DNA of 64,000 nucleotides, from positions 124,001 to 188,000 of the forward strand of contig BDIU01000065.1 in the NCBI GenBank assembly GCA_002118135.1. The letters are read 5' to 3'. The notes beneath the pieces are model-generated. The model searched no databases. It saw only the letters and a program-made list of their open reading frames with translations, and had not been told where the DNA came from. This DNA comes from Trebouxia sp. TZW2008. Taxonomy: Eukaryota > Chlorophyta > Trebouxiophyceae > Trebouxiales > Trebouxiaceae. The translations under genes were made by a program, and so were the position numbers. Positions 45,301 through 60,300 of the stretch are shown here, piece after piece (positions within the stretch are counted from its first letter, which is position 1; the number at the start of each line of letters is the position of its first letter).

Positions 45301-48300
45301 AAAGTAAGAAAAGACTGCCCCACAATGCAGACAGCCACCCAGATGCCTCCGGAAACCAGCCTCTGTTTGGTCATGCAGCACCTGTGTAAAATGCACATTG
45401 CTAAGGTGCAGCCTACCATGTTTTGCATGGGAGCAGTTGCCCTCTGCTGGTCGTGGTTGTACTGATTAAGCACCTGGGACTGCTGCTGCTGGGTCAGGCC
45501 CTTCAGAGGCAGATGCTGTGCAGGCTGGTTCAATTGGCGCGCCAACAATACATGCTGCAACACAGAGCACACAGTCAAGAGCTTCAAGAGGGGACTTCCT
45601 CCTTGTTTCTGGCTTTTAGCTTGTATGATCGAGCTTTTGGCTGACGTTGGCACACAACACAGACAGAGGAATTGAAGTTGCTCATGGGACATGTGCTTGG
45701 TTGAGTCCACACAGACAAGCCTCCCCAGAAAAGAGACTACATGCAACCAGGTACAAAACAGGCCTCCCTTGTCTACTTGCAGATGCATTTTCAGCCAAAC
45801 ATAACGCTAGCATTGTACCTGGTGAGGGTGTGTGAGGTGATATGGGTCGCTCAATGCAGTGGGGTTGGCTGAGGAGACAACAGGCAGGGCTGACTGATGC
45901 AAGCTGAATTGGGAGGGAGATATGGCTAAGGGGTGGGCTGGGTGCGGTGCATGGGGTTGACTGGGGTTGGGGGAAAGGTAACGACCCAGACCAGACATCC
46001 AATCACCTGCCTGACTGGATGCCTGCAGACCAAGGATTGATGCATCACTCAAGGTTTCTGACAAGACTTCACTAAAATCATTTTGGGACCAAAGACGGTG
46101 AAAGGTTGCGCACATTGTGCTGAAGTCAAATGCAGTCAATGGTTTCTGTACAAGGTTCCTATACGACTGGAGGTAATGTGCCTGACATGAGGACATGTAT
46201 GCAAGCATGCACAGAGGGTGACAGCTTCAGCTGACGTCCCATGGTCTGCATGAAATCTGCCATCAGACCTCACCCACAATGTCAACAAGCAGCTGGCTGT
46301 GACACAGGCTACCAGCAATTGTAAAGGCAACCGCACGCTACTCGTCATAAAAAACATAAGGTTGCCAACTCTCGCTAGCAGCAGCATTTCTGTACCTGGG
46401 GCACAGTCTTGCTGCCAGGTGCTAGGGGCGGCTTGGGGGCTTGCTTCTGACCCCCCGCAAGCCCCAGAGACGGCCCCTCCCTGGGCGACCCTGACGCTGA
46501 CGCTGACGCTGCCACTGCTGCTGCTGCTGCCTCAGCCACTGCTGGCTGCTGCTGTGCACTGCTGGTCGCTATCTGAGCTGGCGCTGCTTGCTGTGGCTGC
46601 TGCTGGGCGAAGTCAGCAGGCAGGCTAGGAGGCTGCAGTGACATTCCACTGGCACTGGTAGTTGGGCCATGCGGTGCTGCAGTGCTTTCAGGGGCACCCT
46701 CCAATGTGCCTTGCTGCTGATCAGCCTTTGGGTGGGGCTGCGTGTCTGCCTGTGCTGCTGAGACAGTTGGAGTCTGACCACTGGCCTGCTTGCCAGCATC
46801 TGCTGAACCTGCTGCAACACACACTTTTTTTCAAGCCTGTTGCTGCTGCCATTGTCATAAGAGGGGCTTGATATGCCTATGCTCCAAAGGGCTTTGGACA
46901 CGGACCACAGAAGGTGGCACAGCTACGCACAGGACGGTCCTGGCAGTACATTTGACTCAACTTGAGTGCGCTGCACACAAACTAAAACAGACACCTGCAC
47001 ATGCACGTGGACAGCATGCGCATATGTCAATGCAAGTCGCCTGTGCAGGAAACAGTGTTTTGCACAATCTCACCTGCTGGCTGCTGTACTGCTGAGGTGG
47101 CAATTTGAACAGGCTCAGCAACAGCAGTGGCTGCAGATGACGAGGCAGGTGCTTGCCGCGCCTCAGCATCAGTGGGCAGCTGCTGCTGTGGCTGCTGCTG
47201 CTGTGACTGCTGCTGTTGCAGAAGCTGCTGCTGATGCAGCTGCTGGAACTGCTGCAGCCGCCCCTCATCATGGTAAACATGTGGTGCAGGTGTCTGCATC
47301 AACAGAGCTTGCTTCAACAGATGCAATTTGGTGTGCACAGTTATGGACTGCCTGTCCATGTGCACGGTAGTCGTCTAGGCTGGCAATGCACGTTGGAAGG
47401 CCATGGCGCTGCCAGCAGGCAAAGCACTCCCTTTTCACAATTGAAGAAGCAAAAGTCTCGACAGGTCTCGACAGGAGAAGGCACAAGTGTCAACTGCTGA
47501 GTCTGTCTGTAGAGCTTATGTCAGGCAAACACACAACTGTGTACTGACATCGATTGGTGCTGTTTCTGCACAAAACAATGAACAACGTTGCAGTATGTAG
47601 CGCAGATGAGGGCTCTCTCTGATGAGGGCTGAGCAACTGAGCTCACCCTGAGGTACTGCTGCTGCAGGTACTGCACAAGGGTGTCCACCCGTGCTGTCAG
47701 CATGGCCCTGTGATGCTGATAGTTACCATTGGCTTGGTCAATGGCCCCTTGAGCCTTGCTACGTACACGCTCCATGTACTTCTGGTACTCCTCCTGAATG
47801 TGCTTCACCCTGATGTTGTGTATCCTGTCAAACAGGGCAACCTGCACAAGCAGAACAGATGTCGGGTGATATGTTAAGCTTTGTCTTATGCAGGCTGTGC
47901 ACAGCACCATGACGACATCACGGCATGAGTGACTATGAATGAGGCAAGCTATGTCTTGCCATAGATGCCTGGCACAAGCAAGAGAGCTTCTATTGAGCAT
48001 GCAGTTGATGAAGATGAGCAAGAACCAGCAGCACGGTGTTGCAATATACAAGAAAATGAGAGACTAGCCCTGTTGGACCAACTGAGGAGCCACTAGCTCA
48101 AAAGTTTTGATTGAGTACAAGAGAAAGGCATCACCTGTTCCTGCATCTGACGCAGCTGCTTGAGGACCTCCTCTGTGTGGGCAGCCTGTGCACTGCTGTC
48201 AGCTGGTAGATGCGCTGAGAGAGCCTGCAAAGGCCCTGCAGGAGAGCAAACGCCTCAGAGCTTGACGATGCATCAAAGGCTTGAAATTGGTGTTGATTGG

Positions 48301-51300
48301 AAACAGCCCTCATGCTTGTGCCTATGTGTTCAGAGTAAACAGCATAGGCTTGGAGCGGGGACAATATAGCCGCACGCTTGTGCAAACGTGTGGAGCGAGA
48401 GTTCTCAAGGCTCAAAATTGGTACTGTTTGGTAACAACATTCACTTGTGCCTGTGCAGAAGTGGATCTCAAGGTGTCACATGCTTCACAACGGACAATTC
48501 ACACACAACGTCTCCTTGTACCTGTGCACATGTGTGTGCATATGCCTGAGAAGTACATAACAAACCAATGGTGCAAGCAAGCTGTTAGACGTAAGACACA
48601 GCTTCATCGAAGCAGCTTGTGCCTGAGACATACACTGTGTATAGTCACGGATGATGCTGCATGATGCGTGCTGCAAGCAAAGAGCAAAAGCCTCACCCAA
48701 GGGCACATCAACCGGCCCAGCGTTGAGAGCAGCATTGTAGAAGTCAGCATTGACAATTGCGCTCAGCCGGTTCCCAAAGGCCTCCATGTCAGAGTTCATA
48801 ATGACGGAGGGGGGCTGCGCCACAGCGTGGTGGTGGTCTGCAGAGACAGGCCTTGATGCCTGCCTCTCACTGTCAACCCTCACAGTCATGCTGTCACCCG
48901 CCTGGACCAGCAAACAATATTGAGCAAATATACAATGACCAGCCAGTGACCACTTCGACTGCTCTAAATTATGGCCAATCTAGGGCTTAGCAGGCGTCTG
49001 GTTGTTAACTGCTACCCATTTACATTGGTACTACCCTTGGGATTTCAACGCATGCAACTGCAGTCCCAGTCTTGCTGATGCCTTGGGCATGTTTGCGCAA
49101 ATCTTGCTAATGCAGGGGACAGAAACAAACATGCTGGCATGGAAGCCTTGTCAACCTTGTCAATATATTGTTTGCATGCTGTTGCTGCCACGTCTCACTG
49201 CCTGACACCGTGCTGTGCACGGCATTTGCAACGTGACACAACCAATGCAGTCACCATGATGCAGGAATGCAGTGACTTGATACGGTGGGTAGCAGATAGC
49301 GAAGGATAGAACAGGCTTGGTATGAGTGAGTGTGCCCTTTGCAGGATATTCAACAGGTTTGGTATCAAAATTGAATGTGTATCGACCTGACGAGAGCCAC
49401 CAAGGAGGCCAGCGGAGCGTGCATGGATGCGTAACATAGCGCAGCAACGACACAGTGGCATGCAACAGGGTGACTATGGATGTGTGAAGTGAACTGACCT
49501 GGCGAGAGCCATTCAGGAGGCCAGCGTGCATGTGTGACATGCCCTGTTCCCCCAGCACTGCTATCATGCGACTGTGAGTGTGGCGGAAGCGCTGCGCTGT
49601 TGCCACAATGTACTCAAACACCTGCAAGCAACATGACATGCTCCACATGCTTGCAGCAGGCTCATGACACCTTGGCATCATATGAATGAGTGCTGATACC
49701 TGCTCACTGATAATGCATATCATTGCTTTGAGATGTTGAGAGCTCATCAGCATATTGGCATGATCAATACCTGCATGCTGCCGCTGCACAGCATCGCTGT
49801 GATGACAATGGATGAGCCAAGAGCCTGTCGGCATGTTGAAACATGAAACACGTGCATGCTGTTGCCGCATGCTGTTGCTGTACCAATGTCATATGCATAC
49901 TACAATCTCGTCAGCATGTGGGCACATGTGAAACACATGCATACCACTGCTGCACATGACTGCTGTGACATGGCTGCAGGCATACCACTAGCTCACCAGT
50001 ATGCATGGAGGCACAACTGAGCCAGCAAGAGCAGGCATTGAGTTACCGTGTGTAAAGCAGAAGCATCTGTGTGATAGCGCTGAGCCAAGGCTGCAATGAA
50101 GTGGTCCTTGTGATGGCTGTTGCACAGGTGAGCAGCCACAGCCACAACAGCTAGCAGAGTGTAGTCCTGGAAGTCAGAGGCTGCATCCCCATCTGGTCTC
50201 AGCATCATCAGAATTTGTGAAAGCTGCAGCCCATTATAGCATCTCAGGTTTCATTTCGTTTAAAACAGAAGCTACAGCCCATCAAAGCGGCTCGACTTTG
50301 TAACAGATAGATGCTGGCAAGCTGGCATATGCAGATGCAAGATGTGAAATGCATAGTGATGCATCACTCTAGAGGCTGTGCAATGCACGATGACTATTGG
50401 ACATGCGCAAAGCAAGCAGGCAGTAGCAGTGTGCAGCACAGCTTGCAATGCATTTGTCAGCTAGATGAAGCAGCCGCACAAGACATATAGATACATGTGA
50501 CTCCTCTTGTAAGCCCAATTGCTGTTGCAAATGTGTTCAGTCAGCCATCTGTTGCATGACAATGCAGCTGATGCATGCCAAAGTTCAAGCTGGGTGTCTT
50601 TGTACAGACTGCAAGTGTTTAGTGTACTATGCCAATGATTGCGCTCGGTGTAGTGTGTATTGATCGTGCTCGGTGTAGTGTGCCAATGATCATGCTCTGT
50701 GTAGTGCGCCAATGATCGTGCTTGGTGTCTGGATAAAAGCAATAAGCGCCCTGGATGTAGTGAAAGGCACACCTCCTGGGCCAGCTCAATGTGGGCATCG
50801 TCCAGATTGAGGTTGTCAACCAGCTCGGTCATGCGCTGCAGGGCTTTCTGCACCACACGGCCCTCAGCAGTGGAGGAGTCAGCCAAGCGCTGCAGCACCT
50901 CCTCCTGATGCTGCCGCTCACGCAACAGAGCATCATACTCTGCCCTGTCCACAGGTAGCCTGCCTGTCTCATGGTGCACACCTGCATCAGGCATCATAGC
51001 CTTTACCGGCAGCAACTATTATATGTCGGGACCATCTGTCATGAGCAAAGCGTAAAAGTCAAAACATACTACCATTGCTCAGCAATGTACATTTGCCCTA
51101 TGCATATGAAAATCCTGCAATGACTATGGGCAGGCCTGCCCAGAGTTAACTGTATCTGAGGCGCAAAAACGGATAAGTTTGTCATGATGTGTTCCAATTG
51201 TGTACAAGCTGCAAGCATACACGGTGTAACAATGTCATCAAGGCCTGCTCACCACGCTTGCGCTTCATATTGAGTCTGCCCACTTCCTCAGTGTGTTCAT

Positions 51301-54300
51301 CCTCCTCGTCTAGCCTGCGACGTCTGTGGGTCTTGCCACCAAGCCTGGTGGAAGCCTTCATTGGGCGGCGCCTCTTGCTACGCAGGGACTCATGCTCATC
51401 AGCACCAAATTCTGGCAGGTGGGAAAGGCCACTGGACTGGCGCAGACCCATGCCCTCATCCTCTTCTCCTTCTTCGCCATAGTCTGCATTGCCTGCCTCA
51501 TCTGCATTGCATCACAGCGTTGTATCAATCTTCAAGGTTCTGTAGCCAGATGCAACGCAGCAGAGCATCAATAGTTGACGGCATGGGCAAGGCGTAGGGG
51601 TGCATTCTTGACGCAGGCAGCTCATAGCACAAATAAGTGATCGCAATTGACTTGTGCTGCAACAGAATTCAGCATTCCTGGCAAGATGCAGACCAGGTGC
51701 AAACAAGCAGAGAGGCATACTTTCTTGGGAAAAAGGGCAGATGCACGAGCAAACACTACTATGGTGTGCCAGCAGGGTCAAGAGGTGTGGAGCTGACGCT
51801 GTGGTGGAGGCAAGGACAGCAAGTGAAGGTTGATGCAACAGTGCAGCAGCATACCAGCAGAATCAAGAGGTGGCAAGGTGTCTGTGTGATGCAGCTGGCT
51901 GAACTGCCAATGCCGTAGTTGTCCCTCTTTGTGACCAGGCAAAGGTGGGACAGTGGTTTTGGGAACAAATTCAGTTGTTACATCAGGAAAGCAATGCAGC
52001 AGCATACCAGCAGGGTCCAAAGGTGGGGAGGTGTCTGTATGGTGGAGCTGGCTAGACTGCCAATGTCGCACTTGCTGCTCCTCTTCCCTCAGCAGCTGCT
52101 CATGCTTGTCCTTCAGCAGACCCTCCCAGAACTTGGCAGCACTACCGCTGGGCATTGCCTTGATCACTGGGTCATCAGCTGCATCCAAGTCAGGGCATTC
52201 CAGATCCTCCCTTGCGTCTTCATCATCACCTGGAACAGGGCACAGCACCAGTGGGCAGAGGAGCCCATGCAAGCTGGAACAAGCTGTGGAATGACATGCA
52301 CAAAGGTAGTATGCTGGAAGGAGTAGAATCTGCCCTTTATGAGACAGTGTTTGCAGACAGCTGGAGCGTACACAGATACAACAAGCTTTGCATTCGCCAT
52401 CTTGCTGCGTCTTCAAGCACACAGAACAGAAGTCTGCTGACATGCTCAGCAGACCTGTAAGTGCAACAGCTGGCAACACCATGACAATTGGCATCATCAC
52501 AACGCAACCAAAAGGAGCAGTCTGCCACAGTGATCATCATATCACATCGATAGTTTCTGTTGCTAGAGGTAGCCTGTCATCTGCTAACTGCTATGCAATT
52601 TTATGAGGCGACAATGGTACAGCCAGCACACCTTCATCACCAGCATCTTCAAGTTGGGCAGGGTCCCACTGATGCAGCTTCACGCATCCCCAACCCTGCC
52701 CCAAAAGCTCTGCCAGGGACTGCTCTCTTGCTCCAGCTGAAGCAGCTTCTTGTTGCACAGCAAATTGTGACTCTGCCCACTGAATCAGCTTGTCAACGAC
52801 GCTGTCAGTGTAGAGAGGCTGAAATGTGTGCCCCTTGTGCTTGTCTGCTGAGTGGCGACTCTTGGACTTGCTCCTGTGCTGCGGCTGCTGTTGTTCAGGG
52901 GCACCAAAAGGCGACTGTATCATGGGCTCAGGTGACACTGAGGATGGTGTGCCAGGGCGTGAGCCAGCTGCTGAGGCAAGTGCATTGGCAGTTGGTGTTG
53001 CAGCTTCCTGAGCAGAATTTGGGCTTGTCTTCTTGGGAGTCTCTGCATCCTCCATCTTCACATCACCTGAATGTAGTTTTGGCATGAACAAATGCTGCAG
53101 CAGTTCACATCATCTGAAAACAGTTCTAGGGTAAATCAATGCTTCTGCACTTTCCATCACCTAGGCAAAGCTCGCAGTCAATAGTTACACTGTGCACTTG
53201 AGCATCATTGGCTGCCGTGCTCATGCGTGCATCATTGGCCGATTGGCTCATGCATGCATGATTGCTTGCTCTGTTCAGCCATGCATCTCAGCTGCTTCAC
53301 GCTGACATGCATCACAGGATGGATTATGAGCTGCTTTGCTTGCATATGCACAATGCGCTGGGACGCAGGGTGATTTGCGCAAACTGAGATCTGTGCACAG
53401 CCCAGTTCACAAGCACTGTTGAGGTTGCAATCAATATACACTGCTGTTGTGACAAGTTCATGGAGACACTGTCAAAATAGAGCACCTTGTGGATGCAGGT
53501 GAAGCGGCACGTGCAGGACAGGACACTATCAGACTGAAGTCAAGTGGCGTGGATGCAGGTGAAGAAGCAGATACAGGACGAGACACCGTCAGAACTATCA
53601 CCTGGTGTGGATGCTGGTGAAGCAGCAGATGTTGGACGGGAAGAGGCAGGCGTGTCTGTGTCTGCAGTGGTCTCAGTTGGGTAGCGGTGGCGGCTGAAGA
53701 CATGCTCTACACCCCACATGAGGGCATCCTCCATTATGTGCACAGCAGCTGGGCTTGTCTTGCTGCAGTGCAACACAAAGGCAACCTTGACGAAAGCTCC
53801 ACAGACAAAGCAAATTAAAACCATTGAGTATTTGCAAAAGGGATACAAAAGGATACTCCTCTGTTCTCCGAAGAAGATCAGCAGCAGTATGCTGATTGAG
53901 ATCAGTTCAAATCACAGGTTGGCAACCAGCACCTGCTGCTCACACAATACAGTCTGAAGCAGCCAGTGCTGACCTTACACAGGCCAAAGGCAGCTGAGCA
54001 GCGGCTTTGGGTTTGTGCAGGTCAGCACTGACTGAGACTGAGATGTCTGATGCTCAGCAGATAGCAGCTAGGCCAGCAAGGCTTATCAGCAGCACACAAA
54101 AGCGCTAAGACTGAGCACTGAAAAATTGACTTGTGACTTCAGCATTGGCTGCGGCTCGGAGCATGATGCACAGCAGTTGTAAAACCTAGGCCAGCAAGGC
54201 TGTCAGCAGTACACTATGTGCTGTTGTTGAGCAGCTGCCCTGTGCATATTGGCATTGGCTCAAGCTTGGAGGTCTGATGCACAGCTTTGCCCAGCTAGGA

Positions 54301-57300
54301 CCACAAAGTTTGTCAGCAGCATGCAGTAGCGCTACGCATCAGCTGCATGGCTGTCCTTCTGCTGCTAGTGAAATGCTGTGCAAATAGTGGCCGTTACACA
54401 GACCTTCCTTGGAATGCTGCAGCGCTTACAATGTAGCCTTTACTGAAGATTGCAAGGCGGGAATGGGATGTTTTGAGCACACCTGTGGGAGGACCTGAAA
54501 ATGACATCAGACCCTTTCTTCTTGTCTGCAAGCTGCTGCACACGCTCCTCAAGTGTGCCCTTGGAGACCAGTCTGTAGACTGTTGAGGGGACATCTGCCT
54601 TGCCAATGCAGTGAGCCATGGACAGAGCTTGCACATCCCGCCTAAAGTTGACATCACAACATTTGGAATGCGTGGGCAGAGACTGTCACGTAGAAAGCAG
54701 GCCAGATGGCTCAAAGACCGCAAACGCCTGTGGCACTGTCAAATGCCTCACATGCAGTCACGTGCACATTCACATACTTTGGGTAAAACGCATATACAAA
54801 GCATTGAATACATATGAAAATATAGAGGTGTACGCATGCAAAACTTTGTGCAGGGATGATGAGCTCAAGACAGAACAAAAATGCAGGCTCTCACCTCGGG
54901 TTCCAGTCTGAATCAAAAAGGATCACTGTGTCAGTGCCTGATAGATTGGTGCCCAGCCCACATGATCTGGTGTCCATCAATAGCAATCCTGGTCTGCAAC
55001 AGCCAAACGCAAACATAAACATAAGACAATACAACAAAGTCATGCAGGCTACATATAAATATAAGAATGCATCAATCTGTGGCTGGTGATCGAAGGTTTT
55101 GCTGATGATGCGGTGCAATGCATCATCTCGTGAAGTGCAGCCTGAAAACAAGTGAGTAGTCAGCTCAAATGCAGTGATAAAGCAGAACATACTGCTTACT
55201 GTTATGTTGTCAAAACAAAGGGCTCAGAAGCACAAGTTTGCTCAGACAGATACTAGGCAGACCCACAGAAAGCAAGGCAAATTGCACACAGCAATGTGGA
55301 GAAATCTGCACTGCATACCCATCAGCATTGTGCTCCTCAATTGCCTCATGCTGTGCAGCAGCCGACGCTGAGTCGTGAATGTGTTGCACAGGATAGTTTG
55401 GCAGCTTCTGCCTGCAATGATCTGCTATCATGTCCAGCACCTGCAAGCCAACAGAACATAGTAAATGGTTGCAAACATGAAGCTCAGCAAACCTGCTGAT
55501 GGCAGCTGACAAAGGTCAACATGTCAATGAAGACAAACAGCTGACATACAGTGGAGCTAGACCCTCTGACATGATCTTGACATGACATCAGTCCCTGAGC
55601 AGATTTGTGATCAAGATTCTGCTGTCAGGAGAAATAGCAAGAAGCATAAGTGCTGAGTGTCTACCTGCCTGTAAGGAATCTAGACAAAAAGTTCAATAAG
55701 ACTAGACTTTTGAACATCTGTTTGCGCCAACAGCAATTCATTGCTCAACAGTAATCATTGACCCACCTTGGCGTGGTGTGACAACAGCAGGACGCTGTGA
55801 TTGTGGCTGTGCAGATGGCGCAGCAGCTTGTCCAGAACCACCAGCTTGCCTGAGGCTGCTAGGGCGCCTGCAGAGCCTGCTGTTGTGGGCTCAAAGTCTG
55901 GCAGCAGGAAAGGGTGATCGCACACCTGCACAAGCCAGGGGTGAATCAGATACAATCAGCTGAAATTAGCTCAGCAGCATGAGAGTGCAGCAAAATGCAA
56001 CGCACTACTCACAGTGCAGCTTTGCACTTAAGGACAGATGTAGCAGGCGCAGACACAGGTGTCAGGTTGCAGGACTGACGTGACAAAAGCTTTGACGATT
56101 GAATCTGTTTTGGGAGATGCCATATCAGTTCAGCATTGTTTCAGAGCTCTTTTGGAAGGGACAGCCCCTGTGCCCGCGAGATGAACAGTGACCATATGAC
56201 ACGTAGCACAATCATACCTTCTTGAGGGACTGGCAGACAGCTCTGAGGTTGGCGCCCCTATGGCTGTTCTGGCGCGGGGTCTTTGGGTCTGTCAAAACCT
56301 CGTAGGCACGAGCCAAGTGTGCCTTGTAGCACTCACGCTGCCTTTGTGTCATCATGACTGGCAACACCACCTCAGCTGTGGGTGGTGTGAACCTGGAGAT
56401 CTCTGAGCGTGTGCGTCGGAGAGTGTGGGAGGCCAGCTCCTTGCGTGACTCTGACTCGCGCTGCTGCTGAGCTGCTGAGTCAAGATCCAAGTCCTCAACA
56501 GCTGGGTCGATGAAATGGAGACTTTGCATCAAGCTGTCAAAGGACATCTGCAGCAGGACAACACACTTGCATGATGCAAAAAGTGTGACAGATGTTGCCT
56601 CTCAAGTCAAACATAAGCAGCTGCGCAGTGATTCTGTGGCGCCCTATTGCAATATGCAAGTTGTCCAGCATTGGCTGAGCATGTCATGCCTGTGGCAATT
56701 AGATGCCCAAGCAAATGCCAGCAGACTTCGCAAATATTAGAGGAAGGTGCACAGACACAGGGCATTTCTATCTCAACTTCTTCATCTGAAGGGCCTTCTG
56801 CATGCAAAACACAAGCTTGGCCCACTTGCAGTCAAGGACAGTGCGCCACAAAGATCAATTGTCCGACTCAATGCCTTGCATCACAGCTCAGGTGTATCAG
56901 GGCCAAGCAAGAGCATGTGTGGGCCTCCAGATGCAAGACTGCCAGGACTTCATGAGCTAAATTTGTCGCAGTCTGGACGCTTTGTCACAAAAAGCAATGA
57001 TGTCAAGGCTTGCAGCACAGCGCAGCACAGCACAGCACAACCAAGCCCTGTGCATCACAGTGCAGTGCAGTCCAGCCCAGGTGCATCAACATCAGCAGGG
57101 TGTAGCGGAACTTACAGTGGCAGGACTGCTAGGCATCATCAGCACCCTGCAGTTGCATTCCAGCTCCTTCACAGCTTGGTGTGCCTTGGCCAGAATGGGC
57201 TGCACAGTGTTGCGTTCATCAACCACAATGGCTTCCCAGTCTATTGGCTGCAGCTGGCTGTTGTCGCTGACCAGGGCATCAAAGGTGACAAGGACCACAT

Positions 57301-60300
57301 CTGGCTGTATCACCTGCAGCAAGAGTCAGCTTGATCAGCTGACAGTGCAGCAACATCTGGTGTAGCATGATCATGCCTGCAAGGTCAAGTGTGACCCATT
57401 CATATTTGCAGCAATCACAAGCAGCAGACATGGGCACTCAGCTGGCGCATGTTGCATTCTTAACACCCTCATGCATGTCTCAGCAAGCTATCTTGTCAGG
57501 GAGGGTTGCATACAGCTTTGACTACGCCCAGCAAACAGCTGAATTTCCAGAGTGTGTACAGCATGTGGTTCATGACAGCTGAATAGATGCAAGTGCAGAC
57601 CTTGTTGGCAAGATCTCCTTTCAGGCGCTTGGGCGCTTTGCCATCAAGGCAGCCTGGGGACAACCACAGCTCATGCTCATGTATGACAGCCTTGGCTGCA
57701 GTGCTGCCGCTGTAGGACACAACATGCAGGCCCTGCCCGCCCCAGAACTCCCACTCGCCCTCCCATGCCTTCAGCTCACTAGCTTGCACTGCAACCATGA
57801 CTGGGCCAGGGCAATGAAACTCATTCCTGCAAGTGGCATAACATCTGACATCTTGCTGTTCATTACACATTCTGCTCTTGACCCCGCATACTGATGTCGA
57901 TGCCACAAGCTTTGACTGTAGAATACATTTGTACATTGCAATGTGAACTTGCAATTAAAAACAAGCTGTGAGATTGTTTGCATTACACAACTTGATCCGA
58001 GCCATGAGACTTCAAAAAGCCATGAGACTTCAGAAAGTAATTGTCCGGCTTGTGAGGAATCAGACTCTGCCAGAGATGATTGTAAATGCTGGGGCGTTAC
58101 CTGAGACATTGCAGGAATGTGATGATGGTTGCAGTTCTGCCAAGACCTTTCTCATCTGCTAGGGCTGCATTTGCACCATGCCTCCATTGCTCCCTGAGCC
58201 AGCTCACACCCTGCATGCACAGGTCTGAAGATGATACAAGGTCACACATACCGTAGGGGTCAAAAACCTGCTGACATCTGTGCTTATAATATGCAGCTCA
58301 TTCCGTACAGAGGATCAGGGTCAAGAAGTATGCAACAGTGAAAGCCCTGTAAAATATGCAGACACCCCTTGAAGAAACAAGGCTTGGATGGCATCGTGCA
58401 AAGGTTTGTTTTGCGCTGGCAGTCACTGGCATGTTCAGCACGCAGTACTGCAAAACCACGTTCTGAGACAAACAGCAGATCTGGCCAGGGAAGCATCAAC
58501 ACCAGGGTCTGATGAGTACATGTTCATGACTACCACAAGCACAGCAAAAGGCTGCTTGCTTCAAGCAGCATTGCCCATGTGTAAAGCAAAGTGGGCTAGC
58601 ATGAGTAAAGTTGGCTCTCATCTTGACCACTTTGTCTACCAAGTAGAGTGTCCTCATATTCAATTGTCCTGCTACAGAGAAATTACTGGATGTGGAGAAG
58701 CTGTGTACCTGCAGCTGATGAGGGTACAGTTGGCCTTGCTGGATCCAGTCAGGCTGCTCTGTCAAAGGAGGCAGATCAACAATGGCTGCCTGCTTGGCTG
58801 CTGCTGCAGCTTCTGCAGCTTCAGGCTGACTGCGGACAACCGCCTCATGCTGCCGCTGCCAAAGCTCCTGGTGCAGCTTCTGGGTTTGTGCTTGCACCAA
58901 AATTCCCTCTCCTTCCATCTGCATGTGCATCAATGTCAGCAACCTGTGATAGCAAATGACGTGCAGGACAAAAGGGTCATACAAGGCAAACAATCTCAAT
59001 CCTCTATATTGAGTACTTCAGGTACAAGGAGGTAGGCATTGATGTGCAAGCTGGGGCAAGTGCACCATAACGATAGTGTTGCAAAGCTGTGTTGCACAAT
59101 GCCGCCACATTGTGAGCAGCAGGGTGTAGTACAAAGCAACAGTTGACACTCCTTGTCTAATTGACGATCCCTGTCATTTCATGATGGCGGTCGTGATCGA
59201 CAAAGTAGAGCCCCCTCTGTCCAGCATTGCTTGCTGATTGACTCTGGGCATCTTCAGATGGAAACCAGTGAGACAAGCAAGACCCAAGCAGCTCCAGCAG
59301 ACAACGAACTGACCTCCCAGGTTGCTTCCTCATAGCCCAGGTCGCACCACTTGACCAGCGCCTCCCAGCCGGGCCCACTCAGGCACGGCCGCCGGCAGAT
59401 GAAACGGCAGGGCTGAGTCCAAGCGGGCTCTGTCAGGTTGCACGGCTGATGGCCATGCCGCCGCTTGAAGTTGACCACCTTGCGTCTGGCGATGCGCATC
59501 AGCAGTGTCTCAGGGACCCATTCATTATGGATGTGCGCTTTGCCAACCCACTTGACCAGGTATTCAGCCTCCTTTTCAGAGCCTGCAAGCAGTGTTCACA
59601 AATTGACGGTTTGAACCTGACCATGTGAGTATGTGCGCCAAATTTAAAATATTCTGGAAGACTCAATATATTCTTGCCACGCCTTGAATGCAAACTTGAG
59701 TAGACACGGCCCTTGAGTCATGCAATATGGACACACGCATGTGCCTTACATAAATATGTATAGAAGTATGTATAATGTATATCATACAGATTTATAAAAT
59801 ATACGTTGTATTGCATTGTAGTGTATTGTGTACATTATGTTCTATTGTGTGTATTGTAAATATACATATATACGATACAGGTGATGCGTACATATATATA
59901 TACGCATTAGACATGCATCAGCAACAGTAGACAGGCAGGACAGATCGAAGCTATGTAATAAGGAGAGCACCAGAAGCAAAGTCAATTATCAGCCATAGTT
60001 GCAGGCTACACGTGCCTGATGGGTAAGGAGTGGAGTTGTCCATGTCTTGACTACTGAGTCCTGATGCTGCTGCCAGAAGGGCTGCCACTGCATCAGCCTC
60101 CTCTTGTTGTAGTCCATCGTGCTGCGTAGTCAGAACAAGCATTGTCAATGCCCATTGTGCTCCATAGCCAGAGTATGAATACAGCTACTGAGTGTGTAAT
60201 TCAAAGCAGCATTAAAACTCCCATCATGCTACACAGCCATAACAAGCGTCACTGAAGTCCATCATGCTGCAAAGCCAGAACAAGCATGCACAAAGCGCAT